Assembly (NCBI RefSeq): GCF_000505545.1
Contig: NZ_AYTB01000017.1
Location: 124,001-188,000 of the forward strand
Length of the DNA stretch: 64,000 bases
Direction: 5' to 3'
DNA from: Kurthia huakuii LAM0618
Lineage (GTDB): Bacteria; Bacillota; Bacilli; Bacillales_A; Planococcaceae
The notes under the pieces are model-generated. The model made no database searches and was not told the origin of the DNA. It saw nothing but the letters and a program-made list of their open reading frames with translations. Made by a program: the position numbers and the translations under genes. How positions within the stretch are numbered: position 1 is the stretch's first letter; each line of letters opens with the position of its first letter. Shown here in pieces: positions 57,346-64,000 of this stretch.

Positions 57346-57378
57346 AAAAGAGGCTAGGAATCATTTCCTAGCCTCTTT
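57346..57378 (-). terminator. Terminator after serA (GAGGCTAGGA type)
   Basis: AAAAGAGGCTAGGAA, loop TCA, TTCCTAGCCTCTTTT; on the minus strand a T run follows. It has the same stem sequence family as the outer arms of the nested repeats. Confidence 0.9.
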
Positions 57379-57385
57379 TGAAATC

Positions 57386-58972
57386 TTATAAATTAATTTC
57401 TTTTGCGTCGAATACGCCTTCTGTTGCGATAACGAAGTCTAAGCTTTCAACACTGTTGTCGATTGCTAACATCATGATTGCATCGCCGCCTTCATCAGCA
57501 CGACCAACTTGCATTGTTGCAATGTTGACGTTTTGCTCAGCTAATGAAGTACCTACGCGACCAATTACACCTGGTTTATCTGTGTGTTTGATGAATAGTA
57601 AGTTACCTTCAGGAACAACGTCTACTACATATTGGTCAACTTGTACGATACGAGCGCCAAGACCGTTTAGTAATGTACCTTTTACAGAGTGTTTTTCATT
57701 TTCAGTGACAACTTCTACTGTAATTGAGCTTAAGAATGCACGTGCTTGCGTAGATTTTTGTTCGCTAATTTTGATGCCGTTACGATCAGCAAGGTAGCGA
57801 GCATTTACGTTATTTACGTGGTTGCCTAAGTTGCGAGTAAGTACACCTTTTACTGTGTTGTTTGTTAATGGACGCACATCGTAGTTTGCAACATCGCCAG
57901 AGTAGTAGATGTTGATTTCAGTAACAGCTTCGTCTGTTAAGTTCATAGCGAATGCACCGATTTTTTCACCTAGTTCGAAGAATGGTTCAACTTTTGCAAC
58001 AACATCTTTAGGAACTGATGGCATGTTTACAGGGTTTTGAACTGTACCAACATTGAAGTAAGAAAGGATATCGTTACTTACGTCTACGGCTACAGATTCT
58101 TGTGCTTCCACTGTAGATGCACCTAGGTGAGGTGTTGCGATAACTTGTGGAAGGTCTAATAGGCGATTGCCTACGAATGGTTCTTCTTCCATAACATCTA
58201 ATGCAGCGCCCGCTACTTTACCAGATTCGATTGCATTGTATAGTGCTTCCTCATCGATGATACCACCACGTGCACAGTTAGCGATGCGTACGCCGTCTTT
58301 CATTACGTTGAAAATATCTTCGTTAATCATATGACGAGTAGAGTCAAGTAATGGTGTGTGGACAGTAATAAAGTCTGCAACTTTTGCAACGTCTTCTACT
58401 GAACCGTAATCTACGCCTGCTTTTTCAGCTTTTTCAGCAGTTAAGAATGGGTCGTATGCGATAACGTTCATGCGGTTACCTTTTGCACGGTGTGCCACTT
58501 CTTGACCGATACGACCAAAGCCGATAACGCCAAGTGTTTTGTTTTTAAGCTCAACACCGACGAATTTTTTACGATCCCAGCGACCTTCTTTTAAAGAAAC
58601 GAACGCTTGTGGAATGTGGCGAGCAAGTGCGAAAATCATCGCTGTTGTATGCTCAGCAGCAGAGTTTGTATTACCATCCGGTGCGTTGACAACGATAATC
58701 CCTTTTTCAGTTGCAGCTTCAAGGTCAATGTTATCTACACCAACACCAGCGCGTCCGATAAGTTTTAAGTTGTCAGCAGCTTCGATAATATCACGCGTTA
58801 CTTTTGTTTGAGAACGTACTAATAATACATCGTAGTTAGCAATAATTGCTTTTAATTCTTCTGGTTGAAGGCCAGTTTTAATGTCAATGTTTAAATCTAA
58901 TTCTTTCTCTTGACGTAGTGGGTAAATACCATCTTCGCTTAGTGGGTCACTGATTAAAATGTTAATAGCCAT
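57386..58972 (-). CDS. serA: D-3-phosphoglycerate dehydrogenase SerA
   Basis: First step of serine synthesis: oxidation of 3-phosphoglycerate with NAD. A full-length 528-residue type I enzyme: NAD-binding core with GFGRIGQEV (about 147-155), catalytic Arg in NCARGGIID, Glu in EEEPFV and His in ATPHLGAST; an allosteric-substrate-binding domain (about 320-450) and a C-terminal ACT domain (about 455-528, HTDKPGVIGRVGT) for serine feedback. It lies 14 bases after the aminotransferase gene with AAGGAGAG before its ATG; both are under the T-box. Confidence 0.97.
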   Translation of the reverse strand: MAINILISDPLSEDGIYPLRQEKELDLNIDIKTGLQPEELKAIIANYDVLLVRSQTKVTRDIIEAADNLKLIGRAGVGVDNIDLEAATEKGIIVVNAPDGNTNSAAEHTTAMIFALARHIPQAFVSLKEGRWDRKKFVGVELKNKTLGVIGFGRIGQEVAHRAKGNRMNVIAYDPFLTAEKAEKAGVDYGSVEDVAKVADFITVHTPLLDSTRHMINEDIFNVMKDGVRIANCARGGIIDEEALYNAIESGKVAGAALDVMEEEPFVGNRLLDLPQVIATPHLGASTVEAQESVAVDVSNDILSYFNVGTVQNPVNMPSVPKDVVAKVEPFFELGEKIGAFAMNLTDEAVTEINIYYSGDVANYDVRPLTNNTVKGVLTRNLGNHVNNVNARYLADRNGIKISEQKSTQARAFLSSITVEVVTENEKHSVKGTLLNGLGARIVQVDQYVVDVVPEGNLLFIKHTDKPGVIGRVGTSLAEQNVNIATMQVGRADEGGDAIMMLAIDNSVESLDFVIATEGVFDAKEINL

Positions 58973-58986
58973 CGTTAATTCTCTCC

Positions 58987-60159
58987 TTATTGTGTCACAG
59001 TTGTTGTAGTTTTTTGTAAGTAAATTTTTTGAGCGGCGCGAGTACCGGCGCCAAGCTCGATTGTTTTTCCAACTTTCGTTAAGGCAATTTCAAATGCACT
59101 AATATATTGAAGTACATCAGCAGGTGAGCAGTAGCCCATGTGACCGATACGGAAAATGGTATCGGTCATTTTATCAAGCCCGCTTGCGACATCGATATTG
59201 AAATCTTCTTTCAGCACTTTGCGGAAGGCTTGTGCATCAAAGTCTGTTGGGGCAACCGCCGTCACAGAAGGGGATGCATAAGCATCTTCAACGAGTAAGT
59301 TCACGTCGAGTGCCTTTAGTGCTGCACGTGTCATATCACGCATTAGCGTGTGACGAGCGTATACTTCTTCAACGCCTTCGTCTTCTAATTGATCGAGTAC
59401 TGCATCAAGTCCATGGAATAGGCCAAGTGCAGGTGTAAAAGGGGTGTTACCTTTGTCGAGGGCATCGCGATGTTTTGTTAAGTCTAAGTAGTAGCCCTTC
59501 GTATCATTTTGTTCTATTACTTTCCAAGCACGGTCGCTTACGGCGATAAATGCCAGACCAGTTGGAAGCATAAAGCCTTTTTGAGAGCCTGTTACGACAA
59601 TGTCGAGGCCCCATTCGTCCATCTTTGTTTCAGCACAAGCGATGGCTGAAACGCCGTCTGCAATGACGATGATGTCATCATTGATAGCGTGGACTGCTTG
59701 AGCAAGCTCACCAACAGGGTTCAGCACACCTGTTGATGTTTCGCAAAATGTTGAGAACACTGCTTTAATATCAGGATGTTGTTTGACGTGAGCGATGACT
59801 TCATCGAGTGGGAAAGCGTGTCCCCACGGACTTGTGAACTCATGTACGTCTAATTCATAGCTTTCGCAAATCTCTGTAAAACGATGGCCAAATACACCTG
59901 TAGAAAGTACAAGCACTTTATCGCCCTTCGTCGTTACATTGACGACTGCAGCTTCAAGACTGGATGTGCCACTACCTGCAATCATTAAAACATCTTGCGC
60001 TGTACCGAAATACTTTTTCAGTCTAGGCTTAATATTTTGAATAATTTGATAGGTTTGCGGCGCATGGTGACCAGACATCGACTGTGTCATTGCGCGGTTC
60101 ACACGTGGTGGAACTGGAGTTGGACCTGGAATACGTAACACTTGATAATCTTGTAACAT
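58987..60159 (-). CDS. Class V aminotransferase (AGT-like, probable phosphoserine aminotransferase)
   Basis: A 390-residue PLP enzyme of the alanine-glyoxylate/serine-pyruvate aminotransferase branch. The Schiff-base Lys is in VVTGSQKGFMLPTG (about 195) and the PLP-phosphate loop is AGSGTSSLEA. Canonical SerC is not found in the window; AGT-like enzymes fill the SerC role in several lineages, and the operon with serA plus a T-box supports 3-phosphohydroxypyruvate as substrate. The ATG at 60159 is nine bases after GAGAGGAG; TTG at 60165 is the alternative. First gene of the operon. Confidence 0.88.
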   Translation of the reverse strand: MLQDYQVLRIPGPTPVPPRVNRAMTQSMSGHHAPQTYQIIQNIKPRLKKYFGTAQDVLMIAGSGTSSLEAAVVNVTTKGDKVLVLSTGVFGHRFTEICESYELDVHEFTSPWGHAFPLDEVIAHVKQHPDIKAVFSTFCETSTGVLNPVGELAQAVHAINDDIIVIADGVSAIACAETKMDEWGLDIVVTGSQKGFMLPTGLAFIAVSDRAWKVIEQNDTKGYYLDLTKHRDALDKGNTPFTPALGLFHGLDAVLDQLEDEGVEEVYARHTLMRDMTRAALKALDVNLLVEDAYASPSVTAVAPTDFDAQAFRKVLKEDFNIDVASGLDKMTDTIFRIGHMGYCSPADVLQYISAFEIALTKVGKTIELGAGTRAAQKIYLQKTTTTVTQ

Positions 60160-60182
60160 AAACAAAAGCTCCTCTCAAAGTT

Positions 60183-60488
60183 AAAAATAAAAGCCTTTCA
60201 TCCCATACAATCGCAGACGAGTGTCTATGACTGTAGGGGCGAAAGGCTAAATTAACAATTTAGTAACGCGGTACCACCCTAATTTTCCCGTTCAAAAATA
60301 AGAACTAGGCTTTGCTGTATGCGTAACGTGCATGCGACGAATCTCCTTACTTTGGAATTTTCGGGAGATCTACTCGAGAGTGGAACTTATAATTGAAACC
60401 GCTGATTTGCACCGACCACCAGCTCGCTGTGAGGCTTTCATAAGTATAAGCATGTCTCTTTCAACGTATTTTTGCGTGATTTGAATTT
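60183..60488 (-). promoter_or_regulatory. T-box riboswitch upstream of the serine operon
   Basis: The T-box AGGGTGGTACCGCG is at 60280-60267. A Stem I with the AGCGAG and GGTCGGTGCAAAT distal elements lies upstream. The specifier region reads AAGTTCCACTCTC; the triplet before the conserved purine is UCC (60384-60382), Ser. A long terminator (60248-60192, AGCCTTTC/GAAAGGCT ends) with T run competes with the antiterminator. The variable T-box base is U, which pairs with discriminator A best but can wobble with the G of tRNA-Ser; a UUC (Phe) reading is therefore a less likely alternative. Confidence 0.88.
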
Positions 60489-60494
60489 AACACA

Positions 60495-60523
60495 ATATTA
60501 AAGCGATTATTAAGTAATGTCAA
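60495..60523 (-). promoter_or_regulatory. Promoter of the serine operon
   Basis: On the minus strand TTGACA (60523-60518), 17-base spacer, TAATAT (60500-60495); consensus -35. Predicted start near 60488 just before T-box Stem I. Confidence 0.8.
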
Positions 60524-60540
60524 TATTTATTTCAAATTTT

Positions 60541-60832
60541 TTTTTAAATCAACTAGAAACAGGCTAGTGGAAAAGCTAAAAAACGAACAAAATAAAGTAA
60601 AATAGTAATCAATGTTCGTCCTTTCAGAAAGGACATAAATTAAACTTTTTTCTTAAAAATAAAAACAATCGTACTAGACAACTTAAAAATCTTGTACAAT
60701 AGATAACGGTTATTTTTAAATTGATTAAAAAGATTGAAGAGTCGAAAAATTAAACAGACATTAAAGGAATTTCTCGCTTATGTAGCGAATATAGTAGAAG
60801 AAGTGAATGACTATTCATAAAGGAGTGTTAGC
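60541..60832. other. Intergenic region before the enoyl-CoA hydratase gene
   Basis: About 290 AT-rich bases. Two perfect hairpins are visible: GTCCTTT, CAG, AAAGGAC (60618-60634) and TCGCT, TATGT, AGCGA (60773-60787). Neither has a T run. No coding sequence or known riboswitch is seen. Confidence 0.5.
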
Positions 60833-61615
60833 ATGAATTACGAAACAATCTTATGTGAAATGAATGAGCGCGTAGCAACGGTAACATTAAATCGCCCACA
60901 AGCCATGAATACATTAAATGAACAAATGGCGATTGATTTAGCAGAATGTTTTGAAGCGTTATATGAGCAAAATGTTCAGGTTGTTGTGCTACAAGGGGCC
61001 GAAAAAGTGTTTTCAGCAGGTGGCGATATTAAAGAAATGCTGAAAGGTTCAGCAAGAGGTGCGGATACAAAGCAAATAATGACGTATCTAACACGTGCGA
61101 TTAAAGCGTTGTATATGCTACCAGCTGTCACTGTAGCAGCTGTACACGGAGCAGCTGCTGGTTTTGGACTAAGCTTAGCATTAGCATGTGATTACGTGAT
61201 TGTTGAGCATGATGCAAAACTTGCTATGAATTTCATTGGCATTGGACTGATTCCAGATGGAGGAGGCCATTTCTTTATGAAAGAACGCGTTGGCGCTGTG
61301 AAAGCGAAGCAAATCATTTGGGAAGGGCGTGTCATGGATGGTGATGAAGCTGTTGAATGGGATTTAGCAGATATCGTTGTTGAAAATGGTATGGTAAAAG
61401 AAGTTGCAAAGCAATTTGTTGAAGGGCAGCTTCAAACACCGCTATTAGCGAAAATAGAAACAAAGCTATTATTAAACGGCTCACAAGCTGATAAACTAGA
61501 TCGATACTTAGCGCAAGAAGCAGAAATGCAACCACGTATGCGCGCTACAAAAGACCATTTAGAAGGTATTGAAGCATTTGTAGAAAAACGTCAGCCGGTA
61601 TTTAACGGGGAATAG
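60833..61615 (+). CDS. Enoyl-CoA hydratase/isomerase family protein (YhaR-like)
   Basis: A 260-residue crotonase-fold enzyme. The oxyanion-hole segments are FSAGGDIKEM (about 62-71) and VHGAAAGFGLSLALACD (about 105-121); the GLIPDGGG active-site loop follows (about 138-145), where Asp stands in the region of the classic catalytic Glu, so hydratase against isomerase activity is undecided. B. subtilis yhaR lies near yhaM and is the probable counterpart. No other fatty-acid or phenylacetate genes are adjacent. Confidence 0.88.
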   Translation: MNYETILCEMNERVATVTLNRPQAMNTLNEQMAIDLAECFEALYEQNVQVVVLQGAEKVFSAGGDIKEMLKGSARGADTKQIMTYLTRAIKALYMLPAVTVAAVHGAAAGFGLSLALACDYVIVEHDAKLAMNFIGIGLIPDGGGHFFMKERVGAVKAKQIIWEGRVMDGDEAVEWDLADIVVENGMVKEVAKQFVEGQLQTPLLAKIETKLLLNGSQADKLDRYLAQEAEMQPRMRATKDHLEGIEAFVEKRQPVFNGE

Positions 61616-61616
61616 A

Positions 61617-61648
61617 AAAGAGGACGCTCATTATAAGCGTCCTCTTTT
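61617..61648. terminator. Bidirectional terminator
   Basis: AAAAGAGGACGCT, loop, AGCGTCCTCTTTT between convergent genes. Confidence 0.92.
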
Positions 61649-61650
61649 AA

Positions 61651-61836
61651 TTACACGTGAAAAACAATTAGTTTTCCTTTGTTATTTACTAAGCGATGCG
61701 TTTTTTCAGCAAGGCCTAGTTCTTCAATTTTTTGTGCCCCTTGTTCTTTAGCGATAGCATCTGTTTCGAACTCCCAGTCTTCATCAAATAGTGACTCACC
61801 TGAGCTTTCAAATGCTGTAAAACGGTATGTTGTCAT
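61651..61836 (-). CDS. yhzD: YhzD family small protein
   Basis: A 61-residue soluble protein beginning MTTYRFTAFESSGE and ending THRLVNNKGKLIVFHV; the terminal K-THR-...GKLI-FH segment is typical of YhzD. The ATG at 61836 has AGGGGTGGGG upstream; a longer reading from 61920 has no site. Function unknown; in B. subtilis it also sits near yhaM. Confidence 0.8.
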   Translation of the reverse strand: MTTYRFTAFESSGESLFDEDWEFETDAIAKEQGAQKIEELGLAEKTHRLVNNKGKLIVFHV

Positions 61837-62037
61837 TTTCCCCACCCCTAATTGTTTAAAATTGTAAATGAATCTATATTCATTGTACAAAAAAATGGAA
61901 AATAATTCATCAAAAAACAATCGGTTTCAGTATTTTAATGTTACTCAAACGGGCAAAATGGTACAATGAACAATGTAAATAAATGAAGTGAAGCCGAACT
62001 ATTTGGCAAGCTGAAAATGAAGGGGGACGGACTCCAC

Positions 62038-62976
62038 ATGAACGGTATTGCAACGTTAAAAGTAGGAGATTCAGTCGATCAATATTTATTGATTAAACAA
62101 TCAACAAAAGGTGTTACAACAATGGGGAAACCATTTATGACACTTATTTTACAAGATAAAAGCGGTAGCGTTGAAGCGAAACTTTGGGATGCTGGTGATG
62201 AACAAGTACGTTTGTATCCAGCCGGTGTTGTCGTTCATATCGGCGGCGAAATTCAAGATTATCGTGGTAAATTGCAACTGCGCATTAAACAAATTCGTCC
62301 ATTACATCCCGACGAGGCGATTGGTGTTGAAGATTTAATTCAATCATCAGAAACGCCAAAAGAACAATTGTATGAAGAATTTAGTCAATATTTCTTTGAA
62401 ATTAAAAATCCAAATATTTCACGTATTACGCGCCATGTTGTGCGTAAATTCCAAGAACAATTGATGACGTTCCCAGCAGCAACAAAAAATCATCATGAAT
62501 ATGCTTCAGGATTATTAGAACATGAAACATCGATGTTACGCTTAGCAAAGTCTATTTGTGATTTATATCCAACGCTAAATCGCGACTTACTGTACGCTGG
62601 CGTTATTTTACATGATATTGGTAAAGTTATTGAGCTATCAGGTCCAATTTCAACGATGTATACAGCAAAAGGGAATTTGCTTGGTCATATTAACATCATG
62701 GTATCTGAAATCGAAAAAGCAGCAGCGGAGCTTGAAATCGATAGCGAAGAAGTTATGTTACTTGAGCATATGGTGTTATCTCATCATGGTAAGGAAGAAT
62801 ATGGTAGTCCGAAAAAACCAATGCTACAAGAAGCGGAAATGCTGTTCTATATCGATAATATCGATGCGAAAATGAATATGTTAAAACGTGCGCTTAGCAA
62901 AACAGAACCGGGCGAGTTTACAGAACGTTTATTTGCGTTAGACAACCGTTCGTTCTACAAACCAACAATTGATTAA
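62038..62976 (+). CDS. yhaM: 3'-5' exoribonuclease YhaM
   Basis: A 312-residue nuclease: an N-terminal OB fold (about 15-90, with [12 protein letters not shown]) and an HD domain with His-Asp pair in [10 protein letters not shown] and further metal ligands in [17 protein letters not shown]. YhaM trims RNA 3' ends and single-stranded DNA in a metal-dependent way. The ATG at 62038 is nine bases after AAGGGGGA; the ATG at 62017 precedes that site and is rejected. Length matches B. subtilis YhaM (about 314). Confidence 0.95.
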   Translation: MNGIATLKVGDSVDQYLLIKQSTKGVTTMGKPFMTLILQDKSGSVEAKLWDAGDEQVRLYPAGVVVHIGGEIQDYRGKLQLRIKQIRPLHPDEAIGVEDLIQSSETPKEQLYEEFSQYFFEIKNPNISRITRHVVRKFQEQLMTFPAATKNHHEYASGLLEHETSMLRLAKSICDLYPTLNRDLLYAGVILHDIGKVIELSGPISTMYTAKGNLLGHINIMVSEIEKAAAELEIDSEEVMLLEHMVLSHHGKEEYGSPKKPMLQEAEMLFYIDNIDAKMNMLKRALSKTEPGEFTERLFALDNRSFYKPTID

Positions 62977-62989
62977 TCGTTGCTATATA

Positions 62990-63026
62990 CAAAAAAGGCT
63001 AGATTCCAATAGAATCTAGCCTTTTC
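62990..63026. terminator. Bidirectional terminator (yhaM/prsA)
   Basis: AAAAGGCTAGATTC, loop CAATA, GAATCTAGCCTTTT between convergent genes. Confidence 0.92.
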
Positions 63027-63035
63027 TTTATTGTA

Positions 63036-63947
63036 TTATTTGCTTGAAGTTGATGAACCTAGGAAACTAGCTAATGCGTCTTTTAAATCTTCATCTTCGA
63101 TTTTAACATCAGCATCTTTCATTAGTTTCGAAATTTTTTCTTGAAGTTTTGTGTTATTAGGATCTTCTTCTTTTGCTTTCGCTAATTGAAGTTTTGCTTT
63201 GATTTCATCTTTTTTCTCTTCTAAAGTACCATCAACTTTTTTCTCTTTAGTATCTTCAAGTTTGATGATGTGGTAGCCATAATCAGATTTTACAGGGTCA
63301 GAAATTTCACCTTTTTTCATTGAGTAAGCAGCATCTGTGAATGCACCAACCATTTGATCAGGACCAAACCAACCTAGTTCCCCACCATTAGCGCCAGTGC
63401 CTGTATCTGTTGAATTTTTCTTCGCTAATTTAGCAAAGTCAGCACCATCGTCTAATTGTTTTTTCAATTTTTTCGCTGTTTTTTCATCAGCTACTAAAAT
63501 ATGGCTTGCTTTTACTTCTTTACCTAAACGATCGTAGTATGTTTTGATTTCTTCATCAGAAACCTTGATACCATCGCGTTGAGCAGCTTCTTGTAATAAA
63601 GAAAGTTTTGCATAACGTTTGAATGTATCTTCTGTCATACCTTGTGATTGTAAGTATGTTTTGAAATCAGTACCTTGAGCTTCAACTTGTTTCTTTTGCT
63701 CATCTACTTTTGCTGTAACTTCTTTATCTGTCACTTTATATTTATCTTCTAATACTTTTTCAAGCATGATTAATTGAAGTGCTTGGCTACCCGCTGTAGT
63801 TTTCATTTCTTGATACAGTTGTTCAACAGTAACGTCGCCAACCTTAGAAGTTACTACTTTCTCATCCATGCCGCCATTACCACATGCTGCAAGAGTAAGT
63901 ACAGATGTAGCTAATGTTGCTGCTAAAATACCTTTTTTGATGTTCAT
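63036..63947 (-). CDS. prsA: Foldase lipoprotein PrsA (parvulin PPIase)
   Basis: A 303-residue lipoprotein that folds secreted proteins at the outer face of the membrane. Signal peptide MNIKKGILAATLATSVLTLAAC-type with lipobox LAAC; N- and C-terminal helical chaperone segments flank a parvulin domain (about 130-225) with VKASHILVADE, GGELGWFGPDQMV and YGYHIIKLED. The ATG at 63947 is used; an in-frame TTG at 63968 would overlap the ribosome site GGGAGAG. The promoter lies near or beyond the window edge. Confidence 0.95.
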   Translation of the reverse strand: MNIKKGILAATLATSVLTLAACGNGGMDEKVVTSKVGDVTVEQLYQEMKTTAGSQALQLIMLEKVLEDKYKVTDKEVTAKVDEQKKQVEAQGTDFKTYLQSQGMTEDTFKRYAKLSLLQEAAQRDGIKVSDEEIKTYYDRLGKEVKASHILVADEKTAKKLKKQLDDGADFAKLAKKNSTDTGTGANGGELGWFGPDQMVGAFTDAAYSMKKGEISDPVKSDYGYHIIKLEDTKEKKVDGTLEEKKDEIKAKLQLAKAKEEDPNNTKLQEKISKLMKDADVKIEDEDLKDALASFLGSSTSSK

Positions 63948-64000
63948 AATAATCGTTTTCTCTCCCAACTTTTGCTTCAGAATATATCTACTTTTGTAAC

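Overview
This window is a chromosomal segment of a low-GC Gram-positive bacterium of the order Bacillales. The 16S rRNA, the Bacillus-type gene order and the close protein resemblance to Bacillus subtilis families point to the Planococcaceae/Caryophanaceae (Lysinibacillus, Solibacillus, Caryophanon, Kurthia and relatives); the genus is an inference from memory, not from a database search. Most genes occur in the same order as in the B. subtilis interval from yfhG/recX through the rrnD-trnD cluster to prsA, but the interval is strongly compressed. I see no phage, insertion sequence or CRISPR array.

Layout. 1-9.9 kb: end of recX, then yfhH, yfhJ, yfhP, mutY, ygaC, the ABC exporter ygaD, ygaE, the peroxiredoxin bcp, a D-2-hydroxyacid dehydrogenase, the peroxide regulator perR and ygxA. 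9.9-16.6 kb: a complete rRNA operon with tandem promoters and no tRNA in the 16S-23S spacer, followed by 5S and fifteen tRNA genes in the trnD order, closed by a terminator. 16.7-28.2 kb: an orphan TPR protein, a gamma-Glu amidotransferase-like hydrolase, the murein-peptide recycling genes ldcA-ykfB-ykfC, an uncharacterised pair (B3/B4-domain protein and a DIP1984-like protein), queG-trmL, a purine permease with two PurR boxes, an aldo-keto reductase and a DUF554 protein. 28.2-34.4 kb: bdbC plus a membrane thioredoxin, yhcX, the redox two-component system yhcYZ (airSR-like) and a CNNM/CorC transporter. 34.4-42.3 kb: the yhe region, in which the BmrC-type multidrug ABC transporter has decayed to a scar while its leader peptide and attenuator survive; then an MFS transporter, yheE, yheB, yheA, hemAT, hemZ and a DUF2785 protein. 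42.3-56.3 kb: two complete tandem oligopeptide ABC transporter operons (oppABCDF twice) and a third orphan oppA, each binding-protein gene preceded by CodY-like motifs. 56.3-60.5 kb: a HAD phosphatase, a 30-residue membrane peptide, and the serine operon (SerC-like aminotransferase and serA) under a T-box riboswitch. 60.8-64 kb: an enoyl-CoA hydratase (yhaR-like), yhzD, the exoribonuclease yhaM and the foldase lipoprotein prsA.

How the parts work together. Peptide nutrition is the main metabolic theme: two Opp importers, three peptide-binding lipoproteins, and LdcA/YkfB/YkfC, which dismantle murein peptides. Serine synthesis is nearly complete (SerA, SerC-like aminotransferase, candidate phosphoserine phosphatase) and appears controlled by uncharged tRNA-Ser. 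Redox and oxygen sensing is represented by PerR, Bcp, the Cys-rich YhcY kinase, HemAT and the BdbC/thioredoxin pair.

Most unusual items: a three-copy nested palindromic intergenic element of about 140 bp; the decayed bmrC locus with an intact leader/attenuator; a short in-frame leader peptide plus hairpin before the CNNM gene; and a strong promoter-like sequence between 23S and 5S that could drive 5S and the tRNAs separately.
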